Below are positions 26,628 to 33,866 of a DNA stretch of 64,000 nt, piece by piece; within the stretch, counting starts at the first letter, position 1, and the number at the start of each line of letters is the position of its first letter. The notes under the pieces were generated by a model, which made no database searches, was not told where the DNA came from, and worked only from the letters and a program-made list of their open reading frames with translations. Origin of the DNA: Pseudomonas sp. ACM7. Its GTDB lineage: Bacteria > Pseudomonadota > Gammaproteobacteria > Pseudomonadales > Pseudomonadaceae. The stretch lies in contig NZ_CP024866.1 of NCBI RefSeq assembly GCF_004136015.1, positions 2,740,436 to 2,804,435 on the forward strand. Reading direction: 5' to 3'. A program made the position numbers and the translations under genes.

Positions 26628-27317
26628 TCAGGCCTTGGTGGAAAACCGGTAGCCGGTGCCGCGTACGGTTTGTACCAGATTTTCGTACGCATCACCGAGG
26701 GCTTTGCGCAGGCGACGGATGTGCACGTCGACGGTGCGCTCTTCAACATAGACGTTGCCGCCCCAGACCTGATCCAGCAACTGGCCGCGGGTGTAGGCAC
26801 GTTCCTGGTGGGTCATGAAGAATTGCAGCAGGCGGTATTCGGTCGGGCCCATCTCGGCGGGTTTGCCGTCGATGGTCACACGGTGGCTGATCGGGTCCAG
26901 CAGCAGGCCGCCGACTTCGATCGGCGTCTCGCCATCGGTAGGGCCGGCACGGCGCAGCACGGCCTTCAGGCGCGCCACCAGCTCGCGTGGGGAAAAAGGC
27001 TTGGTGATGTAGTCATCGGCGCCGACTTCCAGGCCCTGGATCTTGTTGTCCTCTTCGCCCTTGGCGGTGAGCATGATGATCGGGATGTCCCCGGTCAGCT
27101 CATCGCGCTTGAGGCGTCGGGCCAGCTCGATGCCGGACGTGCCGGGCAGCATCCAGTCGAGCAGGATCAGGTCCGGCTTGCGGTCGACGATGATGGCGTG
27201 GGCCTGTTGCGAGTTCTCAGCCTCTATGCAGTCATAGCCGGCCATTTCCAACGCAACGGCGATCATTTCGCGAATGGGCGCTTCGTCGTCGACGATCAGA
27301 ATGCTCCTGCCAACCAT
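26628..27317 (-). CDS. phoB: Phosphate regulon response regulator
   Basis: 229-residue OmpR/PhoB-type activator that binds Pho boxes such as those before pstS and pstC. The receiver has D10/D11, phospho-acceptor D54 (LLDWMLPG) and K in TKPF. The C-terminal winged helix carries [20 protein letters not shown] and [12 protein letters not shown], with the recognition helix in [15 protein letters not shown] at 27317 behind AGAGG. A Pho box in the right orientation lies 55 bases upstream, consistent with autoactivation. Confidence 0.97.
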   Translation of the reverse strand: MVGRSILIVDDEAPIREMIAVALEMAGYDCIEAENSQQAHAIIVDRKPDLILLDWMLPGTSGIELARRLKRDELTGDIPIIMLTAKGEEDNKIQGLEVGADDYITKPFSPRELVARLKAVLRRAGPTDGETPIEVGGLLLDPISHRVTIDGKPAEMGPTEYRLLQFFMTHQERAYTRGQLLDQVWGGNVYVEERTVDVHIRRLRKALGDAYENLVQTVRGTGYRFSTKA

Positions 27318-27330
27318 GCCTTTAATCCTC

Positions 27331-27348
27331 TTGTCATTTAACTGTCTT
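27331..27348 (+). promoter_or_regulatory. Pho-box-like repeat in the phoB leader, opposite orientation
   Basis: TTGTCAT-TTAA-CTGTCTT on the plus strand, 12 of 14 positions, 14 bases before the phoB start. Read on the plus strand it points to the COG4315-type gene at 27471; relative to phoB it is inverted. Confidence 0.55.
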
Positions 27349-27371
27349 GCGCCGCATTAGATAACGGAATT

Positions 27372-27389
27372 ATTGCAGTCGTGTGACAG
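27372..27389 (-). promoter_or_regulatory. Pho box of phoB
   Basis: On the minus strand CTGTCAC-ACGA-CTGCAAT, 11 of 14 positions, followed about 8-10 bases later by TATCTAAT, a plausible -10 box, and then the phoB leader. Confidence 0.65.
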
Positions 27390-27470
27390 TATTTTAGTCG
27401 CCCTGCGATTGTTGTGATCCTGAACTAAGCTCTAATTTCGAATCCTGACAACCACAAAAGGAAGGTTTCC

Positions 27471-27854
27471 ATGAAGCAATACTCGCAATCCTTCAAAGCT
27501 TTGATGCTGACTGCGGTCATGGCGTTGCCATCGATGGCCTTCGCGGCTGAGCCAGCAATGATGAAAGACGGGATGATGGTCGATCATAAGGGTATGACGG
27601 TGTACACCTTCGACAAGGATGCTGGCGGCAAGTCAATGTGCAACGGTGAGTGTGCCAAGAACTGGCCGCCAATGATGGCTCCGGCGGGTGCCAAGGCCGA
27701 AGGCGAATGGAGCGTCATTAAGCGTGATGACGGCAAGATGCAATACGCTTACGACGGCAAGCCGCTGTACACGTTCATGAAGGACGAAAAACCTGGAGAA
27801 ATGAAAGGTGACGGCATGAAAGACGTGTGGCACGTGATGCGCGAGCATAAGTAA
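27471..27854 (+). CDS. COG4315-type periplasmic protein
   Basis: 127-residue exported protein. The signal peptide ends near SMAFA-AE (residue 25). The mature part is two repeats of the family motif: MTVYTFDKD with CNGECAKNWPPM, then KPLYTFMKDEKPGE. The conserved Y-x-(FWY)-x-x-D pattern and paired cysteines (CNGEC) are hallmarks; the protein is rich in methionine, lysine and aspartate. The family is annotated as a secreted repeat protein of unknown function. Ribosome site AAGGAAGG. It is divergent from phoB and could share its phosphate-responsive region, but this is inference. Confidence 0.85.
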   Translation: MKQYSQSFKALMLTAVMALPSMAFAAEPAMMKDGMMVDHKGMTVYTFDKDAGGKSMCNGECAKNWPPMMAPAGAKAEGEWSVIKRDDGKMQYAYDGKPLYTFMKDEKPGEMKGDGMKDVWHVMREHK

Positions 27855-27874
27855 GTGATTCGCTGAAGCCGTAA

Positions 27875-27936
27875 AAAGATCGCAGCCTGCGGCAGCTCCT
27901 TGTACACATTAGGAGCTGTTGCGGGCTGCGATCTTT
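27875..27936. repeat. Second-family inverted repeat (GATCGCAGCCTGCGGCAGCTCC type)
   Basis: Arms 27875-27900 and 27911-27936 with core GATCGCAGCCTGCGGCAGCT, the same family as 5125-5199. It lies between the convergent COG4315-type and ubiA genes and probably serves as a bidirectional terminator. Confidence 0.85.
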
Positions 27937-27949
27937 GCGCTTCATAACT

Positions 27950-28840
27950 TCAGCGCAGCGCGTAATCCAACACAATCCCGACAAAAATCGCCAACCCGGC
28001 CCAGTGGTTGTGCAGAAACGCCTGGAAGCAGCGCATCCGGTCCTTGCCGAGGGTGTACCAGAACTCCCACGCAAAACAGCCCGCCGCCGCCAGCAATCCC
28101 AGGTGGAACCAGCCACCGAGCTCGAATTTCGACCCGGCCAGCAGCAGGCAACCCAGCGCCAGCCCTTGCAGGGTCAGGATGATCACCCGGTCCGCATCAC
28201 CAAACAGAATCGCCGTGGATTTCACGCCGATCTTCAGGTCGTCGTCGCGGTCGGTCATGGCGTAATAGGTGTCGTAGCCCACCGTCCACAGAAGGTTCGC
28301 GATCCACAGCAACCACGCCGCCGCCGGCAGTTCACCGGTTTCGGCGGTGAACGCCATCGGCATCCCCCAAGAGAACGCCGCGCCCAGCACCACTTGCGGG
28401 TAATAGGTGTAGCGCTTCATGAACGGGTAAGTGAAGGCCAGTGCCAAACCGCCGAACGACAGCCAGACCGTTGCCGCATTAGTGCAGAGCACCAGCAGAA
28501 AACTCACGCCCATCAGCAGCGCGAAGAACACCAGTGCTTCTTTGGAACTGATCTTGCCGCTCACCAGTGGCCGTTGTTCGGTGCGTTTCACGTGGCCATC
28601 GACCTTGCGGTCCGCCCAGTCGTTAATTACGCAGCCGCCGGCGCGGGTCAGTACCACACCGAGGACGAAAATCACGACGTTGGCCAATGACGGTGAACCT
28701 TTGCCGGCAATCCACAGCGCCCACAGCGTCGGCCACAGCAGCAGATAAATGCCGATCGGTTTGTCCATACGGGTCAGCTGAATGAAATCCCAGGCCCGTG
28801 GATTCAAGCGATTCAGGGACTTGAGCAGGCTCTGGTACAT
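27950..28840 (-). CDS. ubiA: 4-hydroxybenzoate polyprenyltransferase
   Basis: Inner-membrane enzyme that joins the polyprenyl chain to 4-hydroxybenzoate in ubiquinone synthesis. 296 residues with about eight hydrophobic segments. The two Asp-rich motifs are intact: [15 protein letters not shown] (about 71) and [20 protein letters not shown] (about 193). The ATG at 28840 is behind GGAGAA. It overlaps the ubiC stop by one base (TGATG), so the pair is translationally coupled. Downstream lies a bidirectional repeat hairpin. Confidence 0.96.
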   Translation of the reverse strand: MYQSLLKSLNRLNPRAWDFIQLTRMDKPIGIYLLLWPTLWALWIAGKGSPSLANVVIFVLGVVLTRAGGCVINDWADRKVDGHVKRTEQRPLVSGKISSKEALVFFALLMGVSFLLVLCTNAATVWLSFGGLALAFTYPFMKRYTYYPQVVLGAAFSWGMPMAFTAETGELPAAAWLLWIANLLWTVGYDTYYAMTDRDDDLKIGVKSTAILFGDADRVIILTLQGLALGCLLLAGSKFELGGWFHLGLLAAAGCFAWEFWYTLGKDRMRCFQAFLHNHWAGLAIFVGIVLDYALR

Positions 28841-29403
28841 CAGCAATTCTCCGGATGGGCGCGGGTAGCGTTCCACAGGGGCGGCAAGAAAATTTCGGCC
28901 ACCAGCACGCTCAAGGCGCCGCGGTCGAAACGCGAACGGCGGCCCCACAGCTCAGGTGCCCGGGACTCCATCGGCAGCCACTCCTGAGGATAGTGACAAA
29001 CCTCGATAGCGCGCCGTTGAAATGCCTGATCGCAAAACAGCAATTCGCCCAGGGAACGGCTGCCCAATTCGTCCATGTGCAGACCGTCGCCCTGCAACGC
29101 ACTACGCGCCGCCACGCTGCGGGCAAACACCCAGGCCTCGCCGTGGCCGCGCAGATACACCTCGCGAACCCAACCCTCGCTGCCTTCGGCCAGATCCAGC
29201 GCGGCACATTCGTCGACGCGCAAGGGCTGCCAACCTTCGAAGAGAGGCGTGACGCTGAAGCCGTCATTCGACAAACGGATCAGCCGTCGGGTCAAAGAGC
29301 CTTCGTCGAACAACCAGTTGAGGGTAGACGTGTCGGGGAGGGGCGTCAGTTGGCTTCGAGGGAGCCAAAGCGGGGGCACGGCGGGGGATTTTGAGTGCGG
29401 CAC
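28840..29403 (-). CDS. ubiC: Chorismate--pyruvate lyase
   Basis: Cytoplasmic enzyme that removes pyruvate from chorismate to give 4-hydroxybenzoate, the UbiA substrate. 187 residues; conserved segments [12 protein letters not shown] (about 31), [10 protein letters not shown] (about 77) and a final [10 protein letters not shown]. The apparent start is GTG at 29403; no good ribosome site precedes it, so it may be read from a nearby upstream start in another context. It overlaps ubiA by one base. Divergent from the rubredoxin gene. Confidence 0.93.
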   Translation of the reverse strand: MPHSKSPAVPPLWLPRSQLTPLPDTSTLNWLFDEGSLTRRLIRLSNDGFSVTPLFEGWQPLRVDECAALDLAEGSEGWVREVYLRGHGEAWVFARSVAARSALQGDGLHMDELGSRSLGELLFCDQAFQRRAIEVCHYPQEWLPMESRAPELWGRRSRFDRGALSVLVAEIFLPPLWNATRAHPENC

Positions 29404-29603
29404 AGTGAGTCATTATTGGCAGCAAATGAGGCGGCGAGCTTACCATGTCAGTCTGCGATTTTGATTGATCCGACCGGCCATTGCGTCGAACAGGCTTGCA
29501 TCTGCCGGGCCCTATCAGTACAAAACGCGCTGAGCCGGACGGCAGCGCTGCAACCATCGACCATTCGCGCCGGTAAAAGACTGAACCCTGAGGAAGTACC
29601 TGA

Positions 29604-29774
29604 ATGAAAAAGTGGCAATGTGTGGTCTGCGGCCTGATCTACAACGAAGCCGACGGCTGGCCGGATGACGGCATTGCGCCGGGCACCCGCTGGGAAGACG
29701 TACCGGCAGACTGGCTGTGCCCGGACTGCGGTGTGGGCAAGTTGGATTTTGAAATGATCGAAATCGCCGCTTAA
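29604..29774 (+). CDS. Rubredoxin
   Basis: 56-residue electron carrier with one Fe-S4 site, read by hand because it is short. CVVCG at residues 6-10 and CPDCG at 39-43 are the two metal knuckles; [18 protein letters not shown] is the conserved loop. ATG at 29604 behind TGAGGA. It passes electrons from the adjacent reductase (18 bases downstream) to partner oxygenases or for oxidative-stress defence. Alkane-hydroxylase partners are not in this window. Confidence 0.95.
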   Translation: MKKWQCVVCGLIYNEADGWPDDGIAPGTRWEDVPADWLCPDCGVGKLDFEMIEIAA

Positions 29775-29792
29775 ATAACTGAGGAGTAAGGA

Positions 29793-30941
29793 ATGAACGC
29801 ACCTGTCGTGATCGTCGGCACCGGGCTGGCTGGCTACAACCTGGCCCGGGAGTTTCGCAAACTCGATGGCGAAACCCCACTGCTGCTGATTACTGCAGAT
29901 GACGGACGCTCCTACTCCAAGCCGATGCTCTCCACCGGCTTCGGCAAAAACAAAGACGCCGACGGCCTGAGCATGGCCGAGCCAGGCACCATGGCCGAGC
30001 AATTGAAGGCCGAAGTGCGTACGCACACGCGCATCAGCGGCATCGACCCTGGTCATAAGCGCTTGTGGATCGGTGAGGAAGCGGTGTTTTACCGTGACCT
30101 GATCCTCGCCTGGGGCGCAGAAACCGTGCGAGTGCCGATCGAAGGCGACGCAGATGACGCAGTCTTCCCGATCAACGACCTGGAAGACTACGCGCGCTTT
30201 CGCGCAGCGGCGGACGGCAAACGTCGGGTGTTGTTGCTCGGCGCCGGCCTGATTGGCTGCGAGTTCGCCAACGACCTGATCCTTGGCGGCTACGAGGTGC
30301 AACTGGTTGCACCGTGCGAGCAGGTGATGCCGACCCTGTTGCACCCGGCGGCGGCCGCTGCGGTCCAGGCCGGGCTGGAAAGCCTGGGCGCACGCTTCCA
30401 CCTTGGGCCGGTGCTCAATCGCTTGCAGCGCGTTGCTGACGGACTGGAAGCGCATCTGTCCGATGGCCAGGTGATCCCTTGCGACGTGGTGGTGTCGGCC
30501 ATTGGTCTGCGTCCGCGCATCGACCTGGCGGCGGCGGCCGGTGTGCAGGTCAATCGCGGTGTGGTGGTCGATCGCCACCTGAAAACCTCCCACGCCAATA
30601 TCTATGCCTTGGGCGACTGCGCCGAAGTCGAAGGACTGAATCTGTTGTACGTCATGCCCCTCATGAGCTGTGCGAGAGCGCTGGCTCAGACCCTCGCCGG
30701 AAACCCGACGCCGGTAAGTTATGGCCCGATGCCCATCACCGTAAAAACGCCAGTCTGCCCATTGGTGGTTTCACCGCCGCCACGGGGTTTGGAGGGCGTC
30801 TGGACGGTCGAAGGGCAGGGCGCGGACATCAAGGTATTGTGCCGCGATGCCAGCGGCAAACTGTTGGGTTATGCCCTGACAGGCGCGGCGGTGATGGAAA
30901 AACTGGCCCTGAACAAAGAGCTTCCGGCATTGCTGGCGTAA
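29793..30941 (+). CDS. Rubredoxin-NAD(P) reductase, FAD-dependent
   Basis: 382-residue flavoprotein that uses NADH to reduce rubredoxin. FAD site: [16 protein letters not shown] near residue 6 (GxGxxG). NAD site: [20 protein letters not shown] at about 147. The second FAD motif is [15 protein letters not shown] at about 267. ATG at 29793 behind GAGGAG. Co-transcribed with the rubredoxin. Closely related to RubB of other Pseudomonas. Confidence 0.93.
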   Translation: MNAPVVIVGTGLAGYNLAREFRKLDGETPLLLITADDGRSYSKPMLSTGFGKNKDADGLSMAEPGTMAEQLKAEVRTHTRISGIDPGHKRLWIGEEAVFYRDLILAWGAETVRVPIEGDADDAVFPINDLEDYARFRAAADGKRRVLLLGAGLIGCEFANDLILGGYEVQLVAPCEQVMPTLLHPAAAAAVQAGLESLGARFHLGPVLNRLQRVADGLEAHLSDGQVIPCDVVVSAIGLRPRIDLAAAAGVQVNRGVVVDRHLKTSHANIYALGDCAEVEGLNLLYVMPLMSCARALAQTLAGNPTPVSYGPMPITVKTPVCPLVVSPPPRGLEGVWTVEGQGADIKVLCRDASGKLLGYALTGAAVMEKLALNKELPALLA

Positions 30942-31133
30942 ATACCGGTCGTTCTGTCGGAATCACCCCTCTTTTGCCCCTACAAAGGTCGCGCCGAGAC
31001 TGGCGCGGCTCTTCGCTGCGTGCCATCCTCACTCCCGTCTGCCGCAGAGTAGAGCATCTGCGGCGCTTTGGGCGCTGTTCCAACGAGAACAGCACGGACA
31101 TAACAACAAAAAACCGTCAAAGGGGCTTCACTA

Positions 31134-31409
31134 ATGCGTAAACCAGAACTCGCCGCTGCAATTGCTGAAAAAGCAGACCTCACCAAAGAGCAGGCCAACC
31201 GCGTTCTCAACGCCGTTCTCGAAGAAATCACCGGCGCTCTGCACCGCAAGGACAGCGTTACGCTGGTGGGCTTCGGTACCTTCCTGCAACGCCACCGCGG
31301 TGCCCGCACCGGCAAAAACCCGCAAACCGGTGAGCCCGTCAAAATCAAGGCCAGCAACACTGTTGCGTTCAAGCCAGGCAAATCGTTGAAAGACAGCGTT
31401 AATCCGTAA
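31134..31409 (+). CDS. HU family DNA-binding protein
   Basis: 91-residue nucleoid protein. The HU/IHF fold is plain: MRKPELAAAIAEKADLTKEQ at the start, and the DNA-arm region GFGTFLQRHRGARTGKNPQT with the conserved proline in the arm. Its final segment KIKASNTVAFKPGKSLKD is typical. It binds DNA without strict sequence specificity. In P. aeruginosa a homologue sits next to the rubredoxin genes. A strong terminator follows. Confidence 0.95.
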   Translation: MRKPELAAAIAEKADLTKEQANRVLNAVLEEITGALHRKDSVTLVGFGTFLQRHRGARTGKNPQTGEPVKIKASNTVAFKPGKSLKDSVNP

Positions 31410-31450
31410 CACGCACCGACTTCCCGCGTAGCGGGTGAGCGGGATAAAAA

Positions 31451-31486
31451 ATGGGCACGCCAACGAGGTTGGGTGCCCATTTTTTT
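31451..31486 (+). terminator. Rho-independent terminator after the HU gene
   Basis: Stem ATGGGCAC/GTGCCCAT (31451-31458 with 31473-31480), extended by an inner CCAAC/GTTGG pair, then T6-7. Confidence 0.93.
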
Positions 31487-31619
31487 ATGGGGCTAGGGTA
31501 ACGCCAATCAGTTAAGCCAAGACGCGATCCGTGTAGCAGCTGGCGAAGCCTGCGTTCGGCTGCGCAGCAGTCGTAAAATCAGACAATGCGGTGCGCCAGG
31601 CTCACCGTGCACTCAGGGT

Positions 31620-32003
31620 TTACGACTGCTTGGCGAGTATCGCTGCCATCTCCGGCTCATCCAGATGATCCAGCGTTCGCTCAACCATCAAATGCACGCC
31701 GTCAGCCATGCGGCTGAGCGCTAAGGCTACGGAACGGCGGGAACCGTCCACGTCGTCGGCGAGGTTCGCGGCGATGGCGCTGATGGACAGCAAATCTTCC
31801 GAGGCATTGGCGAGAAGGGTTTCAGGGTTGATGCCCGGGCAGACGCTGAAGAGCTGGCCGTTGCGTTTTGGTGGTTTGGGGTCGGCTGGCGGGAAGTGAT
31901 GGTCGAGGGCGCGCTCGGCGGCTTCGTTGAGTTTGTTTGAATCGGGGCTTTCGTAGGGGGAGACCGGATCGGTGTCGGGTGGGTTGGGTGTGACCTTGAA
32001 CAT
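31620..32003 (-). CDS. DUF6124 family protein
   Basis: 127-residue soluble protein beginning MFKVTPNPPDTDP, the usual start of a family almost limited to Pseudomonas (formerly named DUF3077). No signal peptide or membrane segment; a proline-rich N-terminus and a helical C-terminal half (GINPETLLANASEDLLSISA onward). Function is unknown. The start at 32003 follows an AGGAG. Its long GC-rich leader folds strongly (32052-32129). It stands alone between the HU gene and the type VI accessory region. Confidence 0.8.
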   Translation of the reverse strand: MFKVTPNPPDTDPVSPYESPDSNKLNEAAERALDHHFPPADPKPPKRNGQLFSVCPGINPETLLANASEDLLSISAIAANLADDVDGSRRSVALALSRMADGVHLMVERTLDHLDEPEMAAILAKQS

Positions 32004-32051
32004 TTACTAACTCCTGAAATGGAGCCGTTCACACGTCGCTGCTAAACGAAG

Positions 32052-32129
32052 GGTGGCGGCTGTGCGCGGGTTAGCAGACCGGGGAGTTAGCAAACCGGCG
32101 CGCCCAAGGGCGCCCCACGCACAGCCACC
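32052..32129 (-). other. Structured leader upstream of the DUF6124 gene
   Basis: In this 383-base gap (32004-32386) no gene was found. A 12-bp stem, GGTGG(CGG)CTGTGCG with CGCACAGCCACC, closes a loop at 32052-32066/32118-32129. The loop holds an inner hairpin (GCGCCC/GGGCGC) and a direct repeat GTTAGCAgACCGG / GTTAGCAaACCGG. More short dyads follow to about 32340. It could be a structured 5' leader or a separate RNA; no known class is recognised. Confidence 0.5.
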
Positions 32130-32386
32130 ATCAAGTGCAGGGATATGAATACCTGACTGAAGGAAACGCTATGCACCTCACTAACAACCGCGGGCTGCTA
32201 AACCCGATCACTGATGGGCAGTGACAGGAACCAAGTTACCGACCGCCCCCAAGGCGCACAAGCCGGCGGATTCTGGCGTAGCCGTAGGCAACGACGCAAG
32301 GTGTTGTAGCTTTCACGACGTTACCTACAAGGCTTTTAAACAAGCATGGTCAAGCGGTGTTTAGCCATCGAAAATCTTGGCGCTCC

Positions 32387-33073
32387 CTACCAACTTCCAT
32401 AGGGAATGCCGAATTTGTCGATGTAGGCTTTGGACTCCTCTGAAAGCGGCCGATGTTTTCCATTGGACGTGCCCCCGTAGGGGCCTTTGGGACTGATCGT
32501 GCCTTGGACTCGGGTGACTTCGGTCGATTGAAGACAGGCCCCACCCAACCACACTTTGGCGACTCCTCCTGGCGCCAGGCCGATAGTCAAAAACTTTCGG
32601 TAATCGGTTTTCCATTTGCCTACCGCACCGCAATAAGCTGTTTCACCCTTGAGCATGGTGTTCCGCGCAGATTGGGGGATCTCGATGTAGGCCTCGTAGG
32701 TCTGCGGTTCTGCCATGGACTGCCAGCGCACATAAACCAAACGAGGCAGGTCAGCCCCCGTTACATATCGACCTTTTCCTCCCGGATCTTTAAACCATCC
32801 TTTTGCATCACCCTTGAAGTGAGCCGGTATACTTTTACTTAGCCCTCGGGGATAACCAGTCGAGGGTATTCCTCTACCAGCGCCCCGAAACACATGTGCA
32901 TTGATATCCACGACGTCAGCGGTTTCAATCCAAACCTCCATATAGTCGGGCGCAAAAAAATTGAGGCTCCAAGCGTCGTAAGGTAAGGATCTACTCCCGT
33001 AAGAGGCACATCCTCCCAACAACACAAATAGCAGCGCAAGGCCGGCCTTAAGCGGGGATGAGCGCTTACGCAT
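32387..33073 (-). CDS. DUF2931 family lipoprotein, distal copy (candidate immunity protein)
   Basis: 228-residue predicted lipoprotein: MRKRSS start, hydrophobic run, lipobox LLGGC at about residue 18-22, then the DUF2931 domain with PYDAWSLNFFAPDYMEVWIETAD-type start, YPRGLSKSIPAHFKGDAKGW and VWLGGACLQSTEV. It is highly similar along its entire length to the proximal copy at 33180. It lies downstream of a vgrG-DUF2235 effector gene on the same strand. Tle1-type effectors are paired with periplasmic immunity proteins, so immunity is a reasonable inference. The start at 33073 is set by similarity to the proximal copy. Confidence 0.78.
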   Translation of the reverse strand: MRKRSSPLKAGLALLFVLLGGCASYGSRSLPYDAWSLNFFAPDYMEVWIETADVVDINAHVFRGAGRGIPSTGYPRGLSKSIPAHFKGDAKGWFKDPGGKGRYVTGADLPRLVYVRWQSMAEPQTYEAYIEIPQSARNTMLKGETAYCGAVGKWKTDYRKFLTIGLAPGGVAKVWLGGACLQSTEVTRVQGTISPKGPYGGTSNGKHRPLSEESKAYIDKFGIPYGSW

Positions 33074-33128
33074 TGGGATGCATAACGCGCTCTTGGTACT
33101 CCGCGGGCCGATTGATAAACATGATGTC
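33066..33128 (-). pseudogene. Relic of the effector gene's C-terminal coding end
   Basis: Read in the frame of the upstream effector, 20 codons and a TAA give DIMFINRPAEYQERVMHPNA. This aligns with the last residues of the DUF2235 effector (LNIVFIDRPAENYVRVVHPH). It sits directly upstream of the distal DUF2931 gene and overlaps its start, as the real effector end overlaps the proximal gene. Confidence 0.8.
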
Positions 33129-33179
33129 AGAAGCAATAGCTGTCGGATGGTGTTTAACCTTCGGAAGTATTGGCACTCC

Positions 33180-33866
33180 TTACCAACTCCCATAGGGGAT
33201 TCCGAACTTTTCGATATAGGCTTTGGACTCTTCTGAAAGCGGCCGATGTTTTCCATTGGACGTGCCCCCGTAGGGGCCTTTGGAACTGATCGTGCCTTGG
33301 ACACGGATGGCTTCGGTCGACAATAGGCATTGGCCGCCAAGCCATACCTTGGCGATTCCTCCTGGCGCCAGGCCCACTACCACCATGTCTCGATAATCCG
33401 TTATCCATTTACCGTCCGCACGGCAAAAGGTTCTTTCACCCTGGAGCATGGTTTTGCGCGCCGATTCGGGGATCTCTATGTACGCTTCATAAGTCTGCGG
33501 TTCGGCCATGGACTGCCAGCGTACGTAGACCAAACGTGGAAGGTCAGCACCCCTTACGAACCGACCTTTTCCTGTCGGATTTTTAAACCATCCTTTTGCA
33601 TCACCCCTAAAACGGGTTGGTATGCCTTTACTTAGCCCTCGGGGATAACCAGTCGCGGGAACCCCGCTACCCGCACCTCGAAATACACGCTCCTTGATAT
33701 CAACGACATCCGCCGTTTCGATCCAGACCTCCATGTAGTCGGGTGAAAAAAATCTGAGGCTCCAATCGTCATAGGGCAATGATCTGTGTTCGCCAAAGGC
33801 ACATCCGCCCAACAGTGGGATCAGCAGCACAAAGCCTAATTTGAGCATCCATGGGCGCTTACTCAT
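33180..33866 (-). CDS. DUF2931 family lipoprotein, proximal copy (candidate immunity protein)
   Basis: 228-residue lipoprotein with lipobox LLGGC at residues 18-22 and the same DUF2931 domain as the distal copy. Near-identical blocks are YPRGLSKGIPTRFRGDAKGW, LPRLVYVRWQSMAEPQTYEA and the C-terminal GKHRPLSEESKAYIEKFGIP. The ATG at 33866 lies inside the last codons of the effector gene (ATGAGTAA, 8-base overlap), so the two are translationally coupled. That coupling to a toxin-type gene and its periplasmic location support an immunity role. The extended frame to 33887 is less likely. Confidence 0.82.
   Translation of the reverse strand: MSKRPWMLKLGFVLLIPLLGGCAFGEHRSLPYDDWSLRFFSPDYMEVWIETADVVDIKERVFRGAGSGVPATGYPRGLSKGIPTRFRGDAKGWFKNPTGKGRFVRGADLPRLVYVRWQSMAEPQTYEAYIEIPESARKTMLQGERTFCRADGKWITDYRDMVVVGLAPGGIAKVWLGGQCLLSTEAIRVQGTISSKGPYGGTSNGKHRPLSEESKAYIEKFGIPYGSW

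Noticed and set aside
32387..33340. Long frame of 317 codons as one protein
   Set aside because: Its first 89 codons cover the 3' end of the proximal DUF2931 gene in another frame plus the relic; the real start is at 33073, matched to the lipobox of the paralogue.
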